From Alphaproteobacteria bacterium (GTDB lineage: Bacteria; Pseudomonadota; Alphaproteobacteria; SHWA01): a DNA stretch of 54,990 bases. A program made the translations under genes and the position numbers. Of this stretch, positions 17,015-26,452 are shown in pieces; the stretch's first letter is position 1; each line of letters starts with the position of its first letter. The stretch lies in contig SHWA01000005.1 in the NCBI GenBank assembly GCA_009693995.1, positions 1 through 54,990 of the forward strand, given 5' to 3'. A model generated the notes under the pieces. That model was not told the DNA's origin. It ran no database searches and saw only the letters and a list, made by a program, of their open reading frames with translations.

Positions 17015-17563
17015 TCACGCCTCCGCATCCGCCAGCGGCGCTGGAAACCGGCAATTGCCCGCGAGCAGCGCCGCCACCGGTTCCGCCGCCAACAGCGCCC
17101 GCGCCCTCCTGGCATAGCCCGCCACGGCGAACGCCTGGGGCCCCGGCGGTGAGGGGTCGCCGTAAAGATTGCGCTGCAACGCCGTGGCGAGCGCGGTGTC
17201 GTCCGCGGCGATCGCCGCCAGGTACGCGCCACGGCGGCCATTGAAGCCGGCGGCCATCGCCTTCACCTGCTTGCCGACCCCGAGATCGCCCACACCGGCC
17301 TCGCGCACCGAGCGGTCCATGTCGTCGAACATCAGGTCGAGCAAGGCCTGGCCGGTTGCCTGCGCGACCGGCCCGGCGCTCTGCAACCGGTCCAGCACCA
17401 GGAAGACATGCAGCGCCAGGCAGTCGAAGCGGCCGTTCCAGGTGTCGGGAACCGAAAGGGCGGCGAAAAACGCCGGCGCACGGGCCTGGGTCAGAATCTG
17501 CCCGTAGAGCCCTTCCGCCGCCGCCCGAGCCGGGTTGCGCCGCCACCAAGCCGCCCCCGCCAC
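17015..17563 (-). CDS. ubiquinol-cytochrome c chaperone family protein
   Basis: This 182-residue protein resembles the UQCC1/CBP3 family, which helps assemble cytochrome bc1 (complex III). Visible elements are AAEGLYGQILTQARAPAFFAALSVPDTWNGRFD, LALHVFLVLDRL, DLMFDDMDRSVREAGVGDL and VGKQVKAMAAGFNGRRGAYLAAI. I choose the GTG at 17563, preceded by GGAGG at four bases, over the 201-residue ORF. It starts the minus-strand series ending in merR and is divergent from bamE. Confidence 0.85.
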   Translation of the reverse strand: MAGAAWWRRNPARAAAEGLYGQILTQARAPAFFAALSVPDTWNGRFDCLALHVFLVLDRLQSAGPVAQATGQALLDLMFDDMDRSVREAGVGDLGVGKQVKAMAAGFNGRRGAYLAAIAADDTALATALQRNLYGDPSPPGPQAFAVAGYARRARALLAAEPVAALLAGNCRFPAPLADAEA

Positions 17564-17643
17564 GCCGCCTCCGTTGACAGTACCTTGCGAACGCCCCCAT
17601 GTTACAAGATGACCGACCACGGTGCGACTGGCGAAAACGACCC

Positions 17644-18123
17644 ATGACCGATCGACCTACAACCCACGGTCTGCGGCCGCTCCTGGCGGGGATTGCGCTC
17701 GGGGTGACCATGCTCGCGTCCGGCTGTCAGCCGATGACCAATGTCGCGGGACAGTTGCCCGAGCCCGAGCGGGTGGCGCAGATCCAGTCGGGGGTCTCCA
17801 CCAAGAACGACGTGCGTCAGATGCTCGGGTCGCCATCGAACGTCGGCACGTTCGACGATGCGGTCTGGTATTACATCTCGCGCAAGACCGAACAGCTCGC
17901 CTTCTACGAGCCCAAGGTCCTCGAGCAGACCGTGATCGCGGTCCAGTTCGACAAGCAAGGCCGGGTGAGCGACATCGGCCGGCTCGGCCTCGACGAGGCG
18001 CGCGCGCTGGAGCTAGAGGACCGCATCACGCCGACCCGCGGCAAGAAGCTCGGCTTCCTCGAGCAGTTCTTCGGCAACATCGGCCGTTTCACCGACAAGA
18101 CCGGCGCCAAGGGCTACAAGTAG
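17644..18123 (+). CDS. bamE: outer membrane assembly lipoprotein BamE
   Basis: BamE is a lipoprotein of the outer-membrane beta-barrel assembly machine. The 159-residue protein has a signal peptide ending in a lipobox (MLASGC), then the SmpA/OmlA domain: VAQIQSGVSTKNDVRQMLGSPS, DDAVWYYISRKTE and VIAVQFDKQGRVSDI. The C-terminus ends in a short basic tail (FTDKTGAKGYK). I use the ATG at 17644, which gives a normal signal peptide; the ORF-track start adds 15 residues. Confidence 0.88.
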   Translation: MTDRPTTHGLRPLLAGIALGVTMLASGCQPMTNVAGQLPEPERVAQIQSGVSTKNDVRQMLGSPSNVGTFDDAVWYYISRKTEQLAFYEPKVLEQTVIAVQFDKQGRVSDIGRLGLDEARALELEDRITPTRGKKLGFLEQFFGNIGRFTDKTGAKGYK

Positions 18124-18132
18124 CCGGCCGGC

Positions 18133-20211
18133 TCAGGCCGCCAGGACCGCCAGCAGCAAAAGCGCGACGATGTTGATGATCTTGATCATCGGGTTGACTG
18201 CCGGCCCGGCGGTGTCCTTGTAAGGATCTCCCACCGTGTCACCGGTGACGGCAGCCTTGTGGGCGTCCGACCCCTTGCCGCCGTGGTGCCCTTCCTCGAT
18301 CAGCTTCTTGGCATTGTCCCAGGCGCCGCCGCCAGAGGTCATGGAGACCGCGACGAACAGCCCCGTGACGATGGTGCCGAGCAGCATCGCGCCGAGGGTG
18401 GAGAAGGCGGCCGACTGCCCGGCGATGGCGGTGATCACGAAGTAGACCACGATGGGCGCCAGCACCGGCAGCAGCGAGGGGACGATCATCTCGCGGATCG
18501 CCGCCCGGGTCAGCAGGTCGACCGCCTTGCCGTACTCCGGCTTCGCCGTGCCCTCCATGATGCCCTTGATCTCGCGGAACTGGCGGCGCACCTCGACCAC
18601 CACCGCCCCGGCCGCGCGCCCGACCGCCCGCATGCCGAGGGCACCGAACAGGTAGGGCAGCATGCCGCCGAGAAAGAGCCCGACCACGACAAAGGGACTC
18701 TGCAACTGGAACGAGACCTTCAGGTTCGGGAAGTAGTGGGTGAGGTCCTCGGTATAGGCGGCGAACAGCACCAGCGCGGCGAGGCCGGCCGAGCCGATGG
18801 CATAGCCCTTGGTCACCGCCTTGGTGGTGTTGCCGACGGCGTCCAGCGCATCGGTCGTCTTGCGCACCGCCTTGTCGAGCCCCGCCATCTCGGCGATGCC
18901 GCCGGCGTTGTCGGTGACCGGGCCATAGGCGTCGAGGGCGACCACCATGCCGGCCAGCGCCAGCATGGTGGTGGCGGCGATGGCGATGCCGAACAGGCCG
19001 GCGTTGAGGTAGGCGACCAGGATGCCGGCCGAGATGATGAGTGCCGGCAGCGCCGTCGCCTCCATGGAGACGGCGAGGCCCTGGATGATATTGGTGGCAT
19101 GGCCGGTGGTGGAGGATTGGGCCACGCTCTTGACCGGGCGGTAGGCGGTGGAGGTGTAGTACTCCGTCACCCAGACCATGAGCCCGGTGACCACCAAGCC
19201 GACCAGGCCCGAATAGAACAGGTGCCGCCCGGTGAAGGTGAGGTCGCCGACCTTGAGCACGGTCGCGCTGCCGATCACCCACTCGATCAGCGGCCAGAGC
19301 GCGACCGCCGAGAGCACGCCGGTCGCCATCAGCCCCTTGTAGAGGGCGCCCATGATGTTCTGGCTGGCGCCGAGGCGCACGAAGTAGGTGCCGATCACCG
19401 ACGTGATGATGCACGCGCCGCCGATCACCAGCGGCAGCACCATGAGGCGCGACTGCACGTCGCCGGTGAAGAAGATTGCCGCCAGCAGCATGGTCGCGAC
19501 CACGGTGACGGCGTAGGTCTCGAACAGATCGGCCGCCATGCCGGCGCAGTCGCCGACGTTGTCGCCGACATTGTCCGCGATCACCGCCGGGTTGCGCGGG
19601 TCGTCCTCGGGGATGCCGGCCTCGATCTTGCCCACCAGGTCGGCGCCGACGTCAGCTCCCTTGGTGAAGATGCCGCCGCCGAGGCGCGCGAAGATGGAAA
19701 TCAGGGAGGCGCCGAAGCCGAGCGCGACCAAGGCCTCAAGCACCTGGCGCTGCAGCAGGTCCATGCCCATCAGGACGCCATAATAGACCGCTACCCCGAG
19801 CAGGCCGAGGCCGACCACCAGCATGCCGGTGACCGCGCCGGCCTGGAAGGCGATCGCGAGCGCGGGCTGCAGCCCACCCCGCGCCGCCTCGGCGGTGCGC
19901 ACGTTGGCGCGGACCGAGATGTACATGCCGATATAGCCGGCGGCGCCCGACAACACGGCGCCGATCACGAAGCCGATACCGACATAGCGGCCGAGCAGGA
20001 ACGTCAGCAACAGGCAGATCGCCACGCCGACGACGCCGATGGTCAGGTACTGGCGGTTGAGATAGGCCCCCGCGCCTTCCTGGATCGCGCCGGCGATCTC
20101 CTGCATCCGCGCCGAGCCGGGGCTGGCCGCGAGCACCACGCGGCTGGTCACCAGACCGTAGACCAACGCGACCACACCGCACACGGTGGCAAACATCAGA
20201 CCGGCGGACAT
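18133..20211 (-). CDS. hppA: K+-insensitive H+-translocating inorganic pyrophosphatase
   Basis: This 692-residue polytopic protein couples pyrophosphate hydrolysis to proton pumping. The substrate-binding motif [22 protein letters not shown] followed by [20 protein letters not shown] is intact, as are the C-terminal [12 protein letters not shown] and [20 protein letters not shown] motifs. The sequence [16 protein letters not shown] carries Lys where K+-dependent enzymes have Ala, indicating the K+-independent H+-pump. The start is the ATG at 20211 ([12 protein letters not shown]), beginning the first membrane helix; the longer ORF adds 40 unlikely residues. It is convergent with bamE, 9 bases apart. 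Confidence 0.95.
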   Translation of the reverse strand: MSAGLMFATVCGVVALVYGLVTSRVVLAASPGSARMQEIAGAIQEGAGAYLNRQYLTIGVVGVAICLLLTFLLGRYVGIGFVIGAVLSGAAGYIGMYISVRANVRTAEAARGGLQPALAIAFQAGAVTGMLVVGLGLLGVAVYYGVLMGMDLLQRQVLEALVALGFGASLISIFARLGGGIFTKGADVGADLVGKIEAGIPEDDPRNPAVIADNVGDNVGDCAGMAADLFETYAVTVVATMLLAAIFFTGDVQSRLMVLPLVIGGACIITSVIGTYFVRLGASQNIMGALYKGLMATGVLSAVALWPLIEWVIGSATVLKVGDLTFTGRHLFYSGLVGLVVTGLMVWVTEYYTSTAYRPVKSVAQSSTTGHATNIIQGLAVSMEATALPALIISAGILVAYLNAGLFGIAIAATTMLALAGMVVALDAYGPVTDNAGGIAEMAGLDKAVRKTTDALDAVGNTTKAVTKGYAIGSAGLAALVLFAAYTEDLTHYFPNLKVSFQLQSPFVVVGLFLGGMLPYLFGALGMRAVGRAAGAVVVEVRRQFREIKGIMEGTAKPEYGKAVDLLTRAAIREMIVPSLLPVLAPIVVYFVITAIAGQSAAFSTLGAMLLGTIVTGLFVAVSMTSGGGAWDNAKKLIEEGHHGGKGSDAHKAAVTGDTVGDPYKDTAGPAVNPMIKIINIVALLLLAVLAA

Positions 20212-20385
20212 GCTCACCCCGTCCTCCCTCGTCAGATTGAACCGATTCGGTGCGACCTCGTTGCGGACTGCGGGCGCAGCCGCCGCAGCGCGGGCGCCTG
20301 AGGCGCCGTACTGCAAAAGCGCGCGGAACATGCCAGAGAAGACGGGTCAAGGCAACCCGTGAGAGCGACCAAGAAGGCGGGTTCC

Positions 20386-20826
20386 CTAGCTCTGGCGCGG
20401 GTCGAACCAGTGCACGACCAGGACTTCGCTCACCAGGTCGCCCTTGAGGACCCGGTTCGCAATCATGCGGACCCGGCGCCGGAACGCCGCCAGATCCATC
20501 TGCGGCTGATCGCCGGTGGTGTTCAGGGCCTGATGCTGGAGATCGAGCAGGATGGCATCGCGCAGCCGGGTCTCGAAGGCGGTGGCGGCCTTCAGCTCCT
20601 CCTCGCCACGCAGCTCGAGGCTGATCTGGATCTGGCCGTACCGGCTGATGCGCCCCTCGCGCACGAGGGGCACCTTGAACGGCGCCATGGCCAGCAGCGG
20701 CGCCGGCTCGGAGAGCGCCACTGCCACCGGCTGCGCGACCGGCTTCTTCATGAAGAACAGGTAATACCCCGCCCCGCCGCCGCCGAGCAGCAGGAGGACG
20801 AGGCAAATCACGATCAGCTTCTTCAT
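20386..20826 (-). CDS. FliL-like single-pass membrane protein
   Basis: A 146-residue protein with an N-terminal helix (LIVICLVLLLLGGGGAGYYL) and a periplasmic domain of about 100 residues: PFKVPLVREGRISRYGQIQISLELRGEEELKAA, then LRDAILLDLQHQAL and RRRVRMIANRVLKG. The layout and the P-x-x-V-P strand resemble FliL-family proteins, which support the flagellar stator, but no flagellar genes are nearby and many alphaproteobacteria have non-flagellar relatives. Function uncertain. Confidence 0.6.
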   Translation of the reverse strand: MKKLIVICLVLLLLGGGGAGYYLFFMKKPVAQPVAVALSEPAPLLAMAPFKVPLVREGRISRYGQIQISLELRGEEELKAATAFETRLRDAILLDLQHQALNTTGDQPQMDLAAFRRRVRMIANRVLKGDLVSEVLVVHWFDPRQS

Positions 20827-20867
20827 GGGGCGGGGGCTCTCCCGCCGGACAGCCTAGGCCGCCACCC

Positions 20868-21383
20868 TTAAGGATTGGCCAACGGCGTGCGCCGGCCGCC
20901 GCGCAAAGCGGCAATCAGCGGCGCCTGATCCGCGGTTGCCGGCTGGTAGTAGGCGCGGTAGCTGGCACCCGCCTTGCGCCACTCCGCCACCAGATCGGGC
21001 AGCGCCGCTGCGAAGGCGTCGAACCCGCAGCGCCCCATGTGCAGCAATTGATCAGCCAGCACCTCGCCGGTCGCCCGCAGCTCGCCCTGAAACCCGAGGC
21101 GCTGGCGCAAGACGCGCGCCTGGGTGAAGGCGCGGCCGTCGCCAAAGCGGGGGAATTCGAGCGCAATCAAGTCGATCCGGTGCAGATCAGGGGCCAGAAC
21201 CTCGACCGCATCGGTGTTCCGGCAGCGCACCCCGAGCTTGCCGCCCCGGGCCAGGAGCGCCTCGCGTTCCGCCAGGAAGCGCGCCAGCGGCACGACCACG
21301 TCGCCCTGGGCCGGCACCGGCTCCGCGTCGGCCAGGGCGCGCCACCCGTCGGCAACCTCGACACCGCCCTTAAGCAGCGGCAT
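20868..21383 (-). CDS. DUF934 family protein (sulfur-assimilation neighbour)
   Basis: A 171-residue DUF934 protein. The middle reads LIALEFPRFGDGRAFTQARVLRQRLGFQGELRATGEVLADQLLHMGRCGFD, the hallmark of the family, whose genes sit next to cysI in many proteobacteria. Its exact role in sulfite reduction is not established. Its first 14 bases overlap the end of cysI, so it is part of that operon. Confidence 0.85.
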   Translation of the reverse strand: MPLLKGGVEVADGWRALADAEPVPAQGDVVVPLARFLAEREALLARGGKLGVRCRNTDAVEVLAPDLHRIDLIALEFPRFGDGRAFTQARVLRQRLGFQGELRATGEVLADQLLHMGRCGFDAFAAALPDLVAEWRKAGASYRAYYQPATADQAPLIAALRGGRRTPLANP

Positions 21384-23025
21384 CGAGGCGCTCGCGAAAG
21401 GGTGCCACGCCGACGCGGCGGACAGTATCCAGGAAGCGCTCGCCGGGGCGGCGGAACGCCAGGTAGCCAGCGATGATGGTTTCCACCGCAGCGACGATGC
21501 GGGCCGCCGGTATCGCCGGACCGACCAGCTCGCCGATGCTCGCCCCCTCGCCCGGCTCGCCTCCGAGCGTCACCTGGTAGAATTCGGCACCGGCCTTCTC
21601 GACCCCCAGGATGCCGATGTGCCCGACATGGTGGTGGGCGCAGGCGTTGATGCAGCCGGAGATCTTGATCCGGAGTTCGCCGATGTCCTGCTGCCGGGCG
21701 AGATCGGCGAAGCGGGTTGAGATTGCTTGCGCCACGGGAATCGAGCGCGCATTGGCGAGTGTGCAGTAGTCGAGCCCCGGGCAAGCGATGATGTCGCTCA
21801 CCAGCCCGAGATTGGGGACCGCGAGGCCGAGCCCATCGAGGGCCCGCCAGAGGGCCGGCAGGTCCCCCTCGCGCACGTGAGGCAGGACCAGGTTCTGCTC
21901 GTGGGTCACGCGCACGTCGTCGTGCCCATAAGTTTCGGCGAGGTCGGCCAGCGCCTCCATCTGCGCGGCGCTGGCGTCCCCCGGCGGGGCGCCGATGGGC
22001 TTGAGCGGCAGGTTGACGATGCGGTGCCCGGGCACGCGGTGGGCGACGGTGTTCGCATCCAGCCAGCGGCGGAACGCCGGGTCGATCAGAGGCAAATCCT
22101 CGACTGCCCGCACGGGCGCCGGATCCGGAGTCAGCGCAGGGCCGGCGAACCGGCCGGCGATCTCGGCCACCAAGTCGGGATCGAGCCGCAGGTCGCCCCC
22201 CCGCAGCCCCTCCCATTCGGCTTCCACCTGCCGGCGCATCTCGTCGCTGCCGAGGTCATTCACCAGGATCTTGATGCGCGCCTTGTAGGGGTTGTCGCGC
22301 CGGCCATGGCGGTTGTAGACGCGCATGATCGCCTCGAGATAGGCGAGCAGCTCTGCTTTCGGCAGGAAGGGGCGGATCACCTTGCCGATCACCGGCGTGC
22401 GGCCGAGGCCGCCACCGACCAGCACTTCGAATCCGACTTCGCCGTCGGCGTTCCGCAAGAGGCGGAGCCCGATGTCGTGGAACCGCACTGCTGCGCGGTC
22501 GCGGGCCGCCCCGGTGACTGCGATCTTGAACTTGCGCGGCAGGAAACTGAACTCGGGGTGCACGGTCGACCATTGACGGATGATCTCGCACCAGATGCGC
22601 GGGTCCTCGATCTCGTCCCTAGCGGCACCCGCCCACTGATCGGCGGTGACATTGCGGATGCAGTCGCCGCTGGTCTGGATCGCATGCAGGTCGGCCGCGG
22701 CCAGGTCGGCCATGATGTCGGGAGCGTCGGCCAGGCGGATCCAATTGAACTGGATGTTCTGACGGGTGGTGAAGTGGCCGTAGCCACGGTCGTAGCGCCG
22801 CGCGATGGCGGCCAGCGCCCGGAGCTGGCGCCCGTTCAGCGTGCCATAGGGAACCGCCACCCGCAGCATGTAGGCGTGGAGCTGCAGATAGAGCCCATTC
22901 TGCAGGCGGAGGGGGCGGAACTGCTCTTCGCTGAGCACACCCGTGAGCCGCCGCGCCACCTGGTCGCGGAACAGCGCGACGCGGTCGGCGAGGAAGGCGC
23001 GGTCGTGTTGGTCGTACTGGTACAT
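21370..23025 (-). CDS. cysI: nitrite/sulfite reductase hemoprotein
   Basis: This 551-residue siroheme/4Fe-4S reductase has the duplicated ferredoxin-like and siroheme domains. The cluster cysteines are visible as CPGLDYC and, 40 residues on, SGCINACAHHHVGH. Family features include YGHFTTRQNIQFNWI near residue 100. Neighbouring cysG, DUF2849 and DUF934 genes argue for assimilatory sulfite reduction to sulfide rather than nitrite reduction. The electron donor is not encoded in the window. Confidence 0.9.
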   Translation of the reverse strand: MYQYDQHDRAFLADRVALFRDQVARRLTGVLSEEQFRPLRLQNGLYLQLHAYMLRVAVPYGTLNGRQLRALAAIARRYDRGYGHFTTRQNIQFNWIRLADAPDIMADLAAADLHAIQTSGDCIRNVTADQWAGAARDEIEDPRIWCEIIRQWSTVHPEFSFLPRKFKIAVTGAARDRAAVRFHDIGLRLLRNADGEVGFEVLVGGGLGRTPVIGKVIRPFLPKAELLAYLEAIMRVYNRHGRRDNPYKARIKILVNDLGSDEMRRQVEAEWEGLRGGDLRLDPDLVAEIAGRFAGPALTPDPAPVRAVEDLPLIDPAFRRWLDANTVAHRVPGHRIVNLPLKPIGAPPGDASAAQMEALADLAETYGHDDVRVTHEQNLVLPHVREGDLPALWRALDGLGLAVPNLGLVSDIIACPGLDYCTLANARSIPVAQAISTRFADLARQQDIGELRIKISGCINACAHHHVGHIGILGVEKAGAEFYQVTLGGEPGEGASIGELVGPAIPAARIVAAVETIIAGYLAFRRPGERFLDTVRRVGVAPFRERLDAAA

Positions 23026-23034
23026 GGCATCACC

Positions 23035-23349
23035 TCATTCGGGGTAACGCGTGGCATCGGCGGCGATGGCGGCGACTGTCGGGCCGTGCGCGCGAATCCG
23101 CTCACGCAGCGCCAGCGGGCGCACCTCGCCGGCAGCGAGCGCCACCAGATAGGGATCGACCACCTCCTGCCGGGCGACGCTCGCCGCCGCTATGGCCAAA
23201 AGCCGTTCGGCGCTGGCCGCCTCGGTTGCCACCGCCGCGCGGCCGATGTCCGCGACCCAGCCGCCGGCGGCGGCGAGGAAGACCGCCTGGCCATCGGCCA
23301 GCCGATTGGCGGTGACCACGTTGATGCTGCCGGTCCGGGTCTTGGCCAT
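23035..23349 (-). CDS. DUF2849 family protein
   Basis: A 104-residue protein, MAKTRTGSINVVTANRLADGQAVFL..., matching DUF2849, a short family almost always found between cysG and cysI in alphaproteobacteria. It has no catalytic motif or membrane helix. Its ATG overlaps the cysG stop by one base (TGATG), so it is translated with cysG. Possibly an accessory factor for sulfite reductase; the biochemical role is unknown. Confidence 0.85.
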   Translation of the reverse strand: MAKTRTGSINVVTANRLADGQAVFLAAAGGWVADIGRAAVATEAASAERLLAIAAASVARQEVVDPYLVALAAGEVRPLALRERIRAHGPTVAAIAADATRYPE

Positions 23350-24689
23350 CAGGAGGCCTGCGCCAGATCGGCGACGGCGGCGTGGCCGGCGGCGAGGCGC
23401 ACCACCTCGCCGACGAACAGGAGCGCGGGCTCCCCGCTCCGGTGCAAGGCCGCCAGCGCCGGCAGGGTCGCGAGCGAGCCGTAGGAGACGCGCTGGTCCG
23501 GCAGGGTGCCACGGGCGACGATGGCGACCGGCGTGGCGCGGTCCAGGCCGGCCGCGAGCAGCCGGCCCTGCAACTCGGCCGCGGTCGCGAGGCCCATGTA
23601 GATCGCGAGCGTCTGCCCGCGCCCGGCGAGCGCGCGCCAATCCGGCGCGTCGCTCCCCGCCGCCATCTGCCCGGTCACGAAAGTAACATTGGAGGCGATG
23701 CCGCGCTGGGTGAGCGGCATGCCGATGGCCGCGGCGCAGCCGAGGGCGGCGGTGATGCCCGGGACCACGGTGACCGCAATCCCGGCTTCCCGCAGGGCCG
23801 CGACCTCCTCGCCGGCGCGACCGAACACATTGGGATCACCGCCCTTGAGGCGAACCACCTGCCGCCCGGTGCGGGCGTGGCCGACCATCAGGGCGTGGCA
23901 GTTCTCCGGCGTCATTACCTGCCAGCCGCGGCGCCGGCCGACCGGAACCAGCAGCGCATCGCGCCGCGCCAGCGCGAGGATCTCAGCGCCGACCAGTTCG
24001 TCGTGCAGCACCACATCCGCGGTCTGCAAGGCATGCAGGGCCTTCAGGGTCAGGAGATCGGGATCCCCCGGCCCGGCGCCGACGATCTGCACCGCGCCGG
24101 TGGCCGGCGCACCCGTGGCCGACCCTTCCAGCGCGGCGGCGAAGGCTAGCTCCGCCGCGGCGTCCTCGCCGGCCGCGACCAGGCTTGCGACCGGGCCAGC
24201 GAGCGCCCGTTCCCAGAAGCGGCGGCGCGCCAGAGTGTCGCGGATCCGTTCACCCACGCGCTGGCGCCAGCGGCGTGCCAGGTCGGCAAGGGCGCCGAGG
24301 CGCGCCGGCAGCACCTGCTCGATCCGCTCGCGGAGTGCGCGCGCCAGCACCGGCGCGGCACCGCCGGTCGAGATGCCGATCACCACGTCCCCCCGCGCGA
24401 CGATCGCGGGCACCAGAAAATCGGAGAGCTCGGGGGCATCGACCACGTTGACCGGCACCCCGCGCGCACGGAGAGTCGCCGCATGGGCAGCGTCAACGGC
24501 GCCGGCGCCGGTGGCGATGAAGGCGAGCACCGGCGGGGGTAGCGCCTGGTCCTCATCCGGCCCGGCGACGTGGCGAACCACGGCACCGGCGGCGGTGGCG
24601 AGCCGAGCCTTGGCAGCGGCCGCCGGGGTGGCGCCGACCACCAGCACGGGCCGGCCTGAGACGGCGAAGAACCCGGGAAAATGGCGCAT
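23349..24689 (-). CDS. cysG: siroheme synthase (fused CysG)
   Basis: A 446-residue fusion. Residues 1 to about 200 are the precorrin-2 dehydrogenase/ferrochelatase part (FFAVSGRPVLVVGATPAAAAKARL, GISTGGAAPVLARALRERIE). Residues 210-446 are the uroporphyrinogen III methyltransferase (VQIVGAGPGDPDLLTLKAL, VRLKGGDPNVFGRAGEEV, VTFVTGQMAAG). It supplies siroheme to the reductase downstream. It is the first gene of the sulfur operon and divergent from the Lrp-type regulator. Confidence 0.95.
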   Translation of the reverse strand: MRHFPGFFAVSGRPVLVVGATPAAAAKARLATAAGAVVRHVAGPDEDQALPPPVLAFIATGAGAVDAAHAATLRARGVPVNVVDAPELSDFLVPAIVARGDVVIGISTGGAAPVLARALRERIEQVLPARLGALADLARRWRQRVGERIRDTLARRRFWERALAGPVASLVAAGEDAAAELAFAAALEGSATGAPATGAVQIVGAGPGDPDLLTLKALHALQTADVVLHDELVGAEILALARRDALLVPVGRRRGWQVMTPENCHALMVGHARTGRQVVRLKGGDPNVFGRAGEEVAALREAGIAVTVVPGITAALGCAAAIGMPLTQRGIASNVTFVTGQMAAGSDAPDWRALAGRGQTLAIYMGLATAAELQGRLLAAGLDRATPVAIVARGTLPDQRVSYGSLATLPALAALHRSGEPALLFVGEVVRLAAGHAAVADLAQAS

Positions 24690-24748
24690 GTCTGGTCTCC
24701 TGCCGCCGCCCCCTTGGTGGAGTGGGACGGCCTGGCTAGGAGATAACT

Positions 24749-24831
24749 ATTCTCTTTCCTGGCGAGCAATGCCTGGTAGAGAATAAAAATATTCTTCCAT
24801 AATACACTCGCGTAGGGCAGATTTTATTCTC
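24749..24831. promoter_or_regulatory. repeated GAGAATA elements between cysG and the Lrp-type gene
   Basis: This AT-rich intergenic stretch, unlike its GC-rich surroundings, holds four copies of one short element: ATTCTC at 24749, GAGAATAAAA at 24779, TATTCTT at 24790 and TTTTATTCTC at 24822. The two middle copies form the near-palindrome GAGAATA-AAAA-TATTCTT; the second and last form a 10-base inverted repeat 33 bases apart. Multiple in-phase sites are typical of Lrp/AsnC operators. The regulator next door is the likely binder; this is an inference. Confidence 0.5.
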
Positions 24832-24851
24832 CGCTGGCAAGGCCGCCCGAC

Positions 24852-25331
24852 ATGGACGTCATCGACCGCAAGATCCTCGACCTGGTGCAAATCGACGCCT
24901 CGCTCTCGATCGCGGCCATCGCCGCGAGAGTGGGCCTCTCCGCCACGCCCTGCTGGAAGCGCCTGCAACGCCTCGCGCGCGCCGGCGTCATCCGCCGCCG
25001 CGTGGTGCTGTTGGCGCCGGAGTTGCTCGGCCTCGGCCTGGTGGTGTTCGTCTCGATCGAGGCGCCGGACCACTCCCCCGCCTGGCTCGACCGGTTCGCC
25101 GAGCGGGTGGCGACCATGCGCGAGGTACTGGAGGTGCACCGCATGGCCGGAGATGTGGACTACCTGCTCAAGGTGATCGTCCCCGACATGGCCGCCTACG
25201 ACGCCTTCTACAAGCGGCTGATCGCGGCGGTGTCGCTCAAGAACGTCAGTTCCCGCTTCGTCATGGAACGGATCAAGGAAACCACCGCGCTGCCGCTTCA
25301 GGCCGATTCTGTTACAAAATATCAAAAATAG
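24852..25331 (+). CDS. Lrp/AsnC-family transcriptional regulator
   Basis: A 159-residue Lrp/AsnC regulator. Residues 1-60 are the helix-turn-helix (VIDRKILDLVQIDASLSIAAIAARVGLS...WKRLQRLARAGVI) and residues 65-145 the RAM ligand-binding domain (VVFVSIEAPDH, VLEVHRMAGDVDYLLKVIV). It is divergent from the cysG-cysI operon and probably controls both itself and that operon through the repeats between them. Relatives include DecR, a cysteine-responsive AsnC regulator, so cysteine or another sulfur amino acid is a reasonable ligand guess. Confidence 0.88.
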   Translation: MDVIDRKILDLVQIDASLSIAAIAARVGLSATPCWKRLQRLARAGVIRRRVVLLAPELLGLGLVVFVSIEAPDHSPAWLDRFAERVATMREVLEVHRMAGDVDYLLKVIVPDMAAYDAFYKRLIAAVSLKNVSSRFVMERIKETTALPLQADSVTKYQK

Positions 25332-25406
25332 CGGTGTACACAGCCGTTGCAATCGACCGCTATTGGCGCCTCAATGGCGCCATAAGAACATCAGGAGGAA
25401 ACACCC

Positions 25407-25985
25407 ATGGCAGCGACCATCTCGATCCATTCTTCCGTCGATACGGGGCTGAAACCCGCAGCGGCCGGATTCAAGGGCGCCACCCTCGCGTGCAAGTGCA
25501 AGCAGAACCCCGTCGAGGTCAGCATCAAGGGCCAGTGCGCGCACAATCACGTCTGCGGCTGCACCAAATGCTGGAAGCCCGCGGGCGCGCTGTTCTCGCA
25601 GGTGGCGGTGGTCGCGAAGGACAACCTCAAGGTCACGGCGAACGGCGACAAGCTGCAGATCGTCGACCCGGCGGCGACCATCCAGCGCTATGCCTGCAAG
25701 GGCTGCGGCGTGCACATGTACGGCCGGATCGAGAACAAGAAGCACCCGTTCCACGGTCTCGACTTCATTCATACCGAGCTTTCGCGCGAGCCCGGCTTCG
25801 CCCCGCCGGAGTTCGCGGCGTTCGTCTCCTCGATCATCGAGTCGGGCTGCGATCCGGCGCAGATGGGCGGGGTTCGGTCGCGGCTCAAGGAACTGAAGCT
25901 CGAGCCCTATGACGCGCTCTCGCCACCACTGATGGATGCCATCGCGACCCATGTCGCCAAGGCGTCGGGCAAGCTCAAGAGCTGA
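25407..25985 (+). CDS. gfa: S-(hydroxymethyl)glutathione synthase (Gfa-like)
   Basis: A 192-residue GFA-family protein. The zinc-binding cysteines are in the expected order: [22 protein letters not shown] and [13 protein letters not shown] enzymes are proposed to speed glutathione-formaldehyde adduct formation in C1 detoxification. An AGGAGG lies nine bases before the ATG. No glutathione-dependent formaldehyde dehydrogenase is in the window. Confidence 0.88.
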   Translation: MAATISIHSSVDTGLKPAAAGFKGATLACKCKQNPVEVSIKGQCAHNHVCGCTKCWKPAGALFSQVAVVAKDNLKVTANGDKLQIVDPAATIQRYACKGCGVHMYGRIENKKHPFHGLDFIHTELSREPGFAPPEFAAFVSSIIESGCDPAQMGGVRSRLKELKLEPYDALSPPLMDAIATHVAKASGKLKS

Positions 25986-25992
25986 CGATGGG

Positions 25993-26025
25993 GCCGCCCC
26001 GGATCCATCGTCGGTCCGGGGCGGC
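25993..26025. terminator. hairpin between convergent genes
   Basis: A perfect 11-bp stem GCCGCCCCGGA/TCCGGGGCGGC with an 11-base loop lies in the 49-base gap between gfa and the DUF350 gene, which converge. No T tract follows on either strand, so it is a likely but not textbook bidirectional terminator. Confidence 0.5.
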
Positions 26026-26034
26026 ACTGGCCCT

Positions 26035-26442
26035 TCAGTACGAGATGCAGGCGGCGTTGACCACGCCCACCGCGAGCGAGGTGACGGCGAGCGTGGTGCC
26101 GGCCGCAATATCGCCCCGCTCGATGCGGGCCGAGACTTCGCGCAGCGCCAGGTTCACCGCCAGGAAGACCGCAATCTGAACCGCGAGCGCGATCGCGCCC
26201 CAGACCGCCATGTCGAGCAGCGACACGCTGTGCACGATCGCGCTCGCCAGCGGCAGCGCGAAGCCGAGCACGGCGCCGCCCAGGCTGATGGCCGCGGCCA
26301 CGTTGCCGGCGCGAATCAGCGCCGCCTCGTGGTGCGTGGTCACCGCCATGTAGAGAACCAGAAACAGGACCAGCGCCAGCAGGGCCGCGCCGAAATAGAG
26401 CAAAAAATTGCCGACGGTCACGAGCGACATGACGATGGCCAT
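26035..26442 (-). CDS. DUF350 membrane protein (YjfL-like)
   Basis: A 135-residue protein with four hydrophobic helices (about 8-30, 45-68, 75-95, 110-132), as in DUF350. The motif AALIRAGNVAAAISLGGAVLGFALPLASAI is typical. The ATG is preceded by GAGGAGG, 10 bases after the upstream gene. In E. coli, yjfL (DUF350), yjfM (DUF1190) and yjfC (glutathionylspermidine synthase-like) are neighbours, and the same three families occur here in one operon. Function unknown. Confidence 0.85.
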   Translation of the reverse strand: MAIVMSLVTVGNFLLYFGAALLALVLFLVLYMAVTTHHEAALIRAGNVAAAISLGGAVLGFALPLASAIVHSVSLLDMAVWGAIALAVQIAVFLAVNLALREVSARIERGDIAAGTTLAVTSLAVGVVNAACISY

Positions 26443-26452
26443 GGCGGCCTCC

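Noticed and set aside
17574-17603. TTGACA upstream of bamE as a promoter
   Set aside because: A TTGACA exists, but no convincing -10 box lies at 16-18 bases, so I do not list it.
18259-20301. 680-codon plus-strand ORF
   Set aside because: It is antisense to the intact hppA gene and consists of His/Asp/Arg-rich translation typical of a shadow frame in GC-rich DNA.
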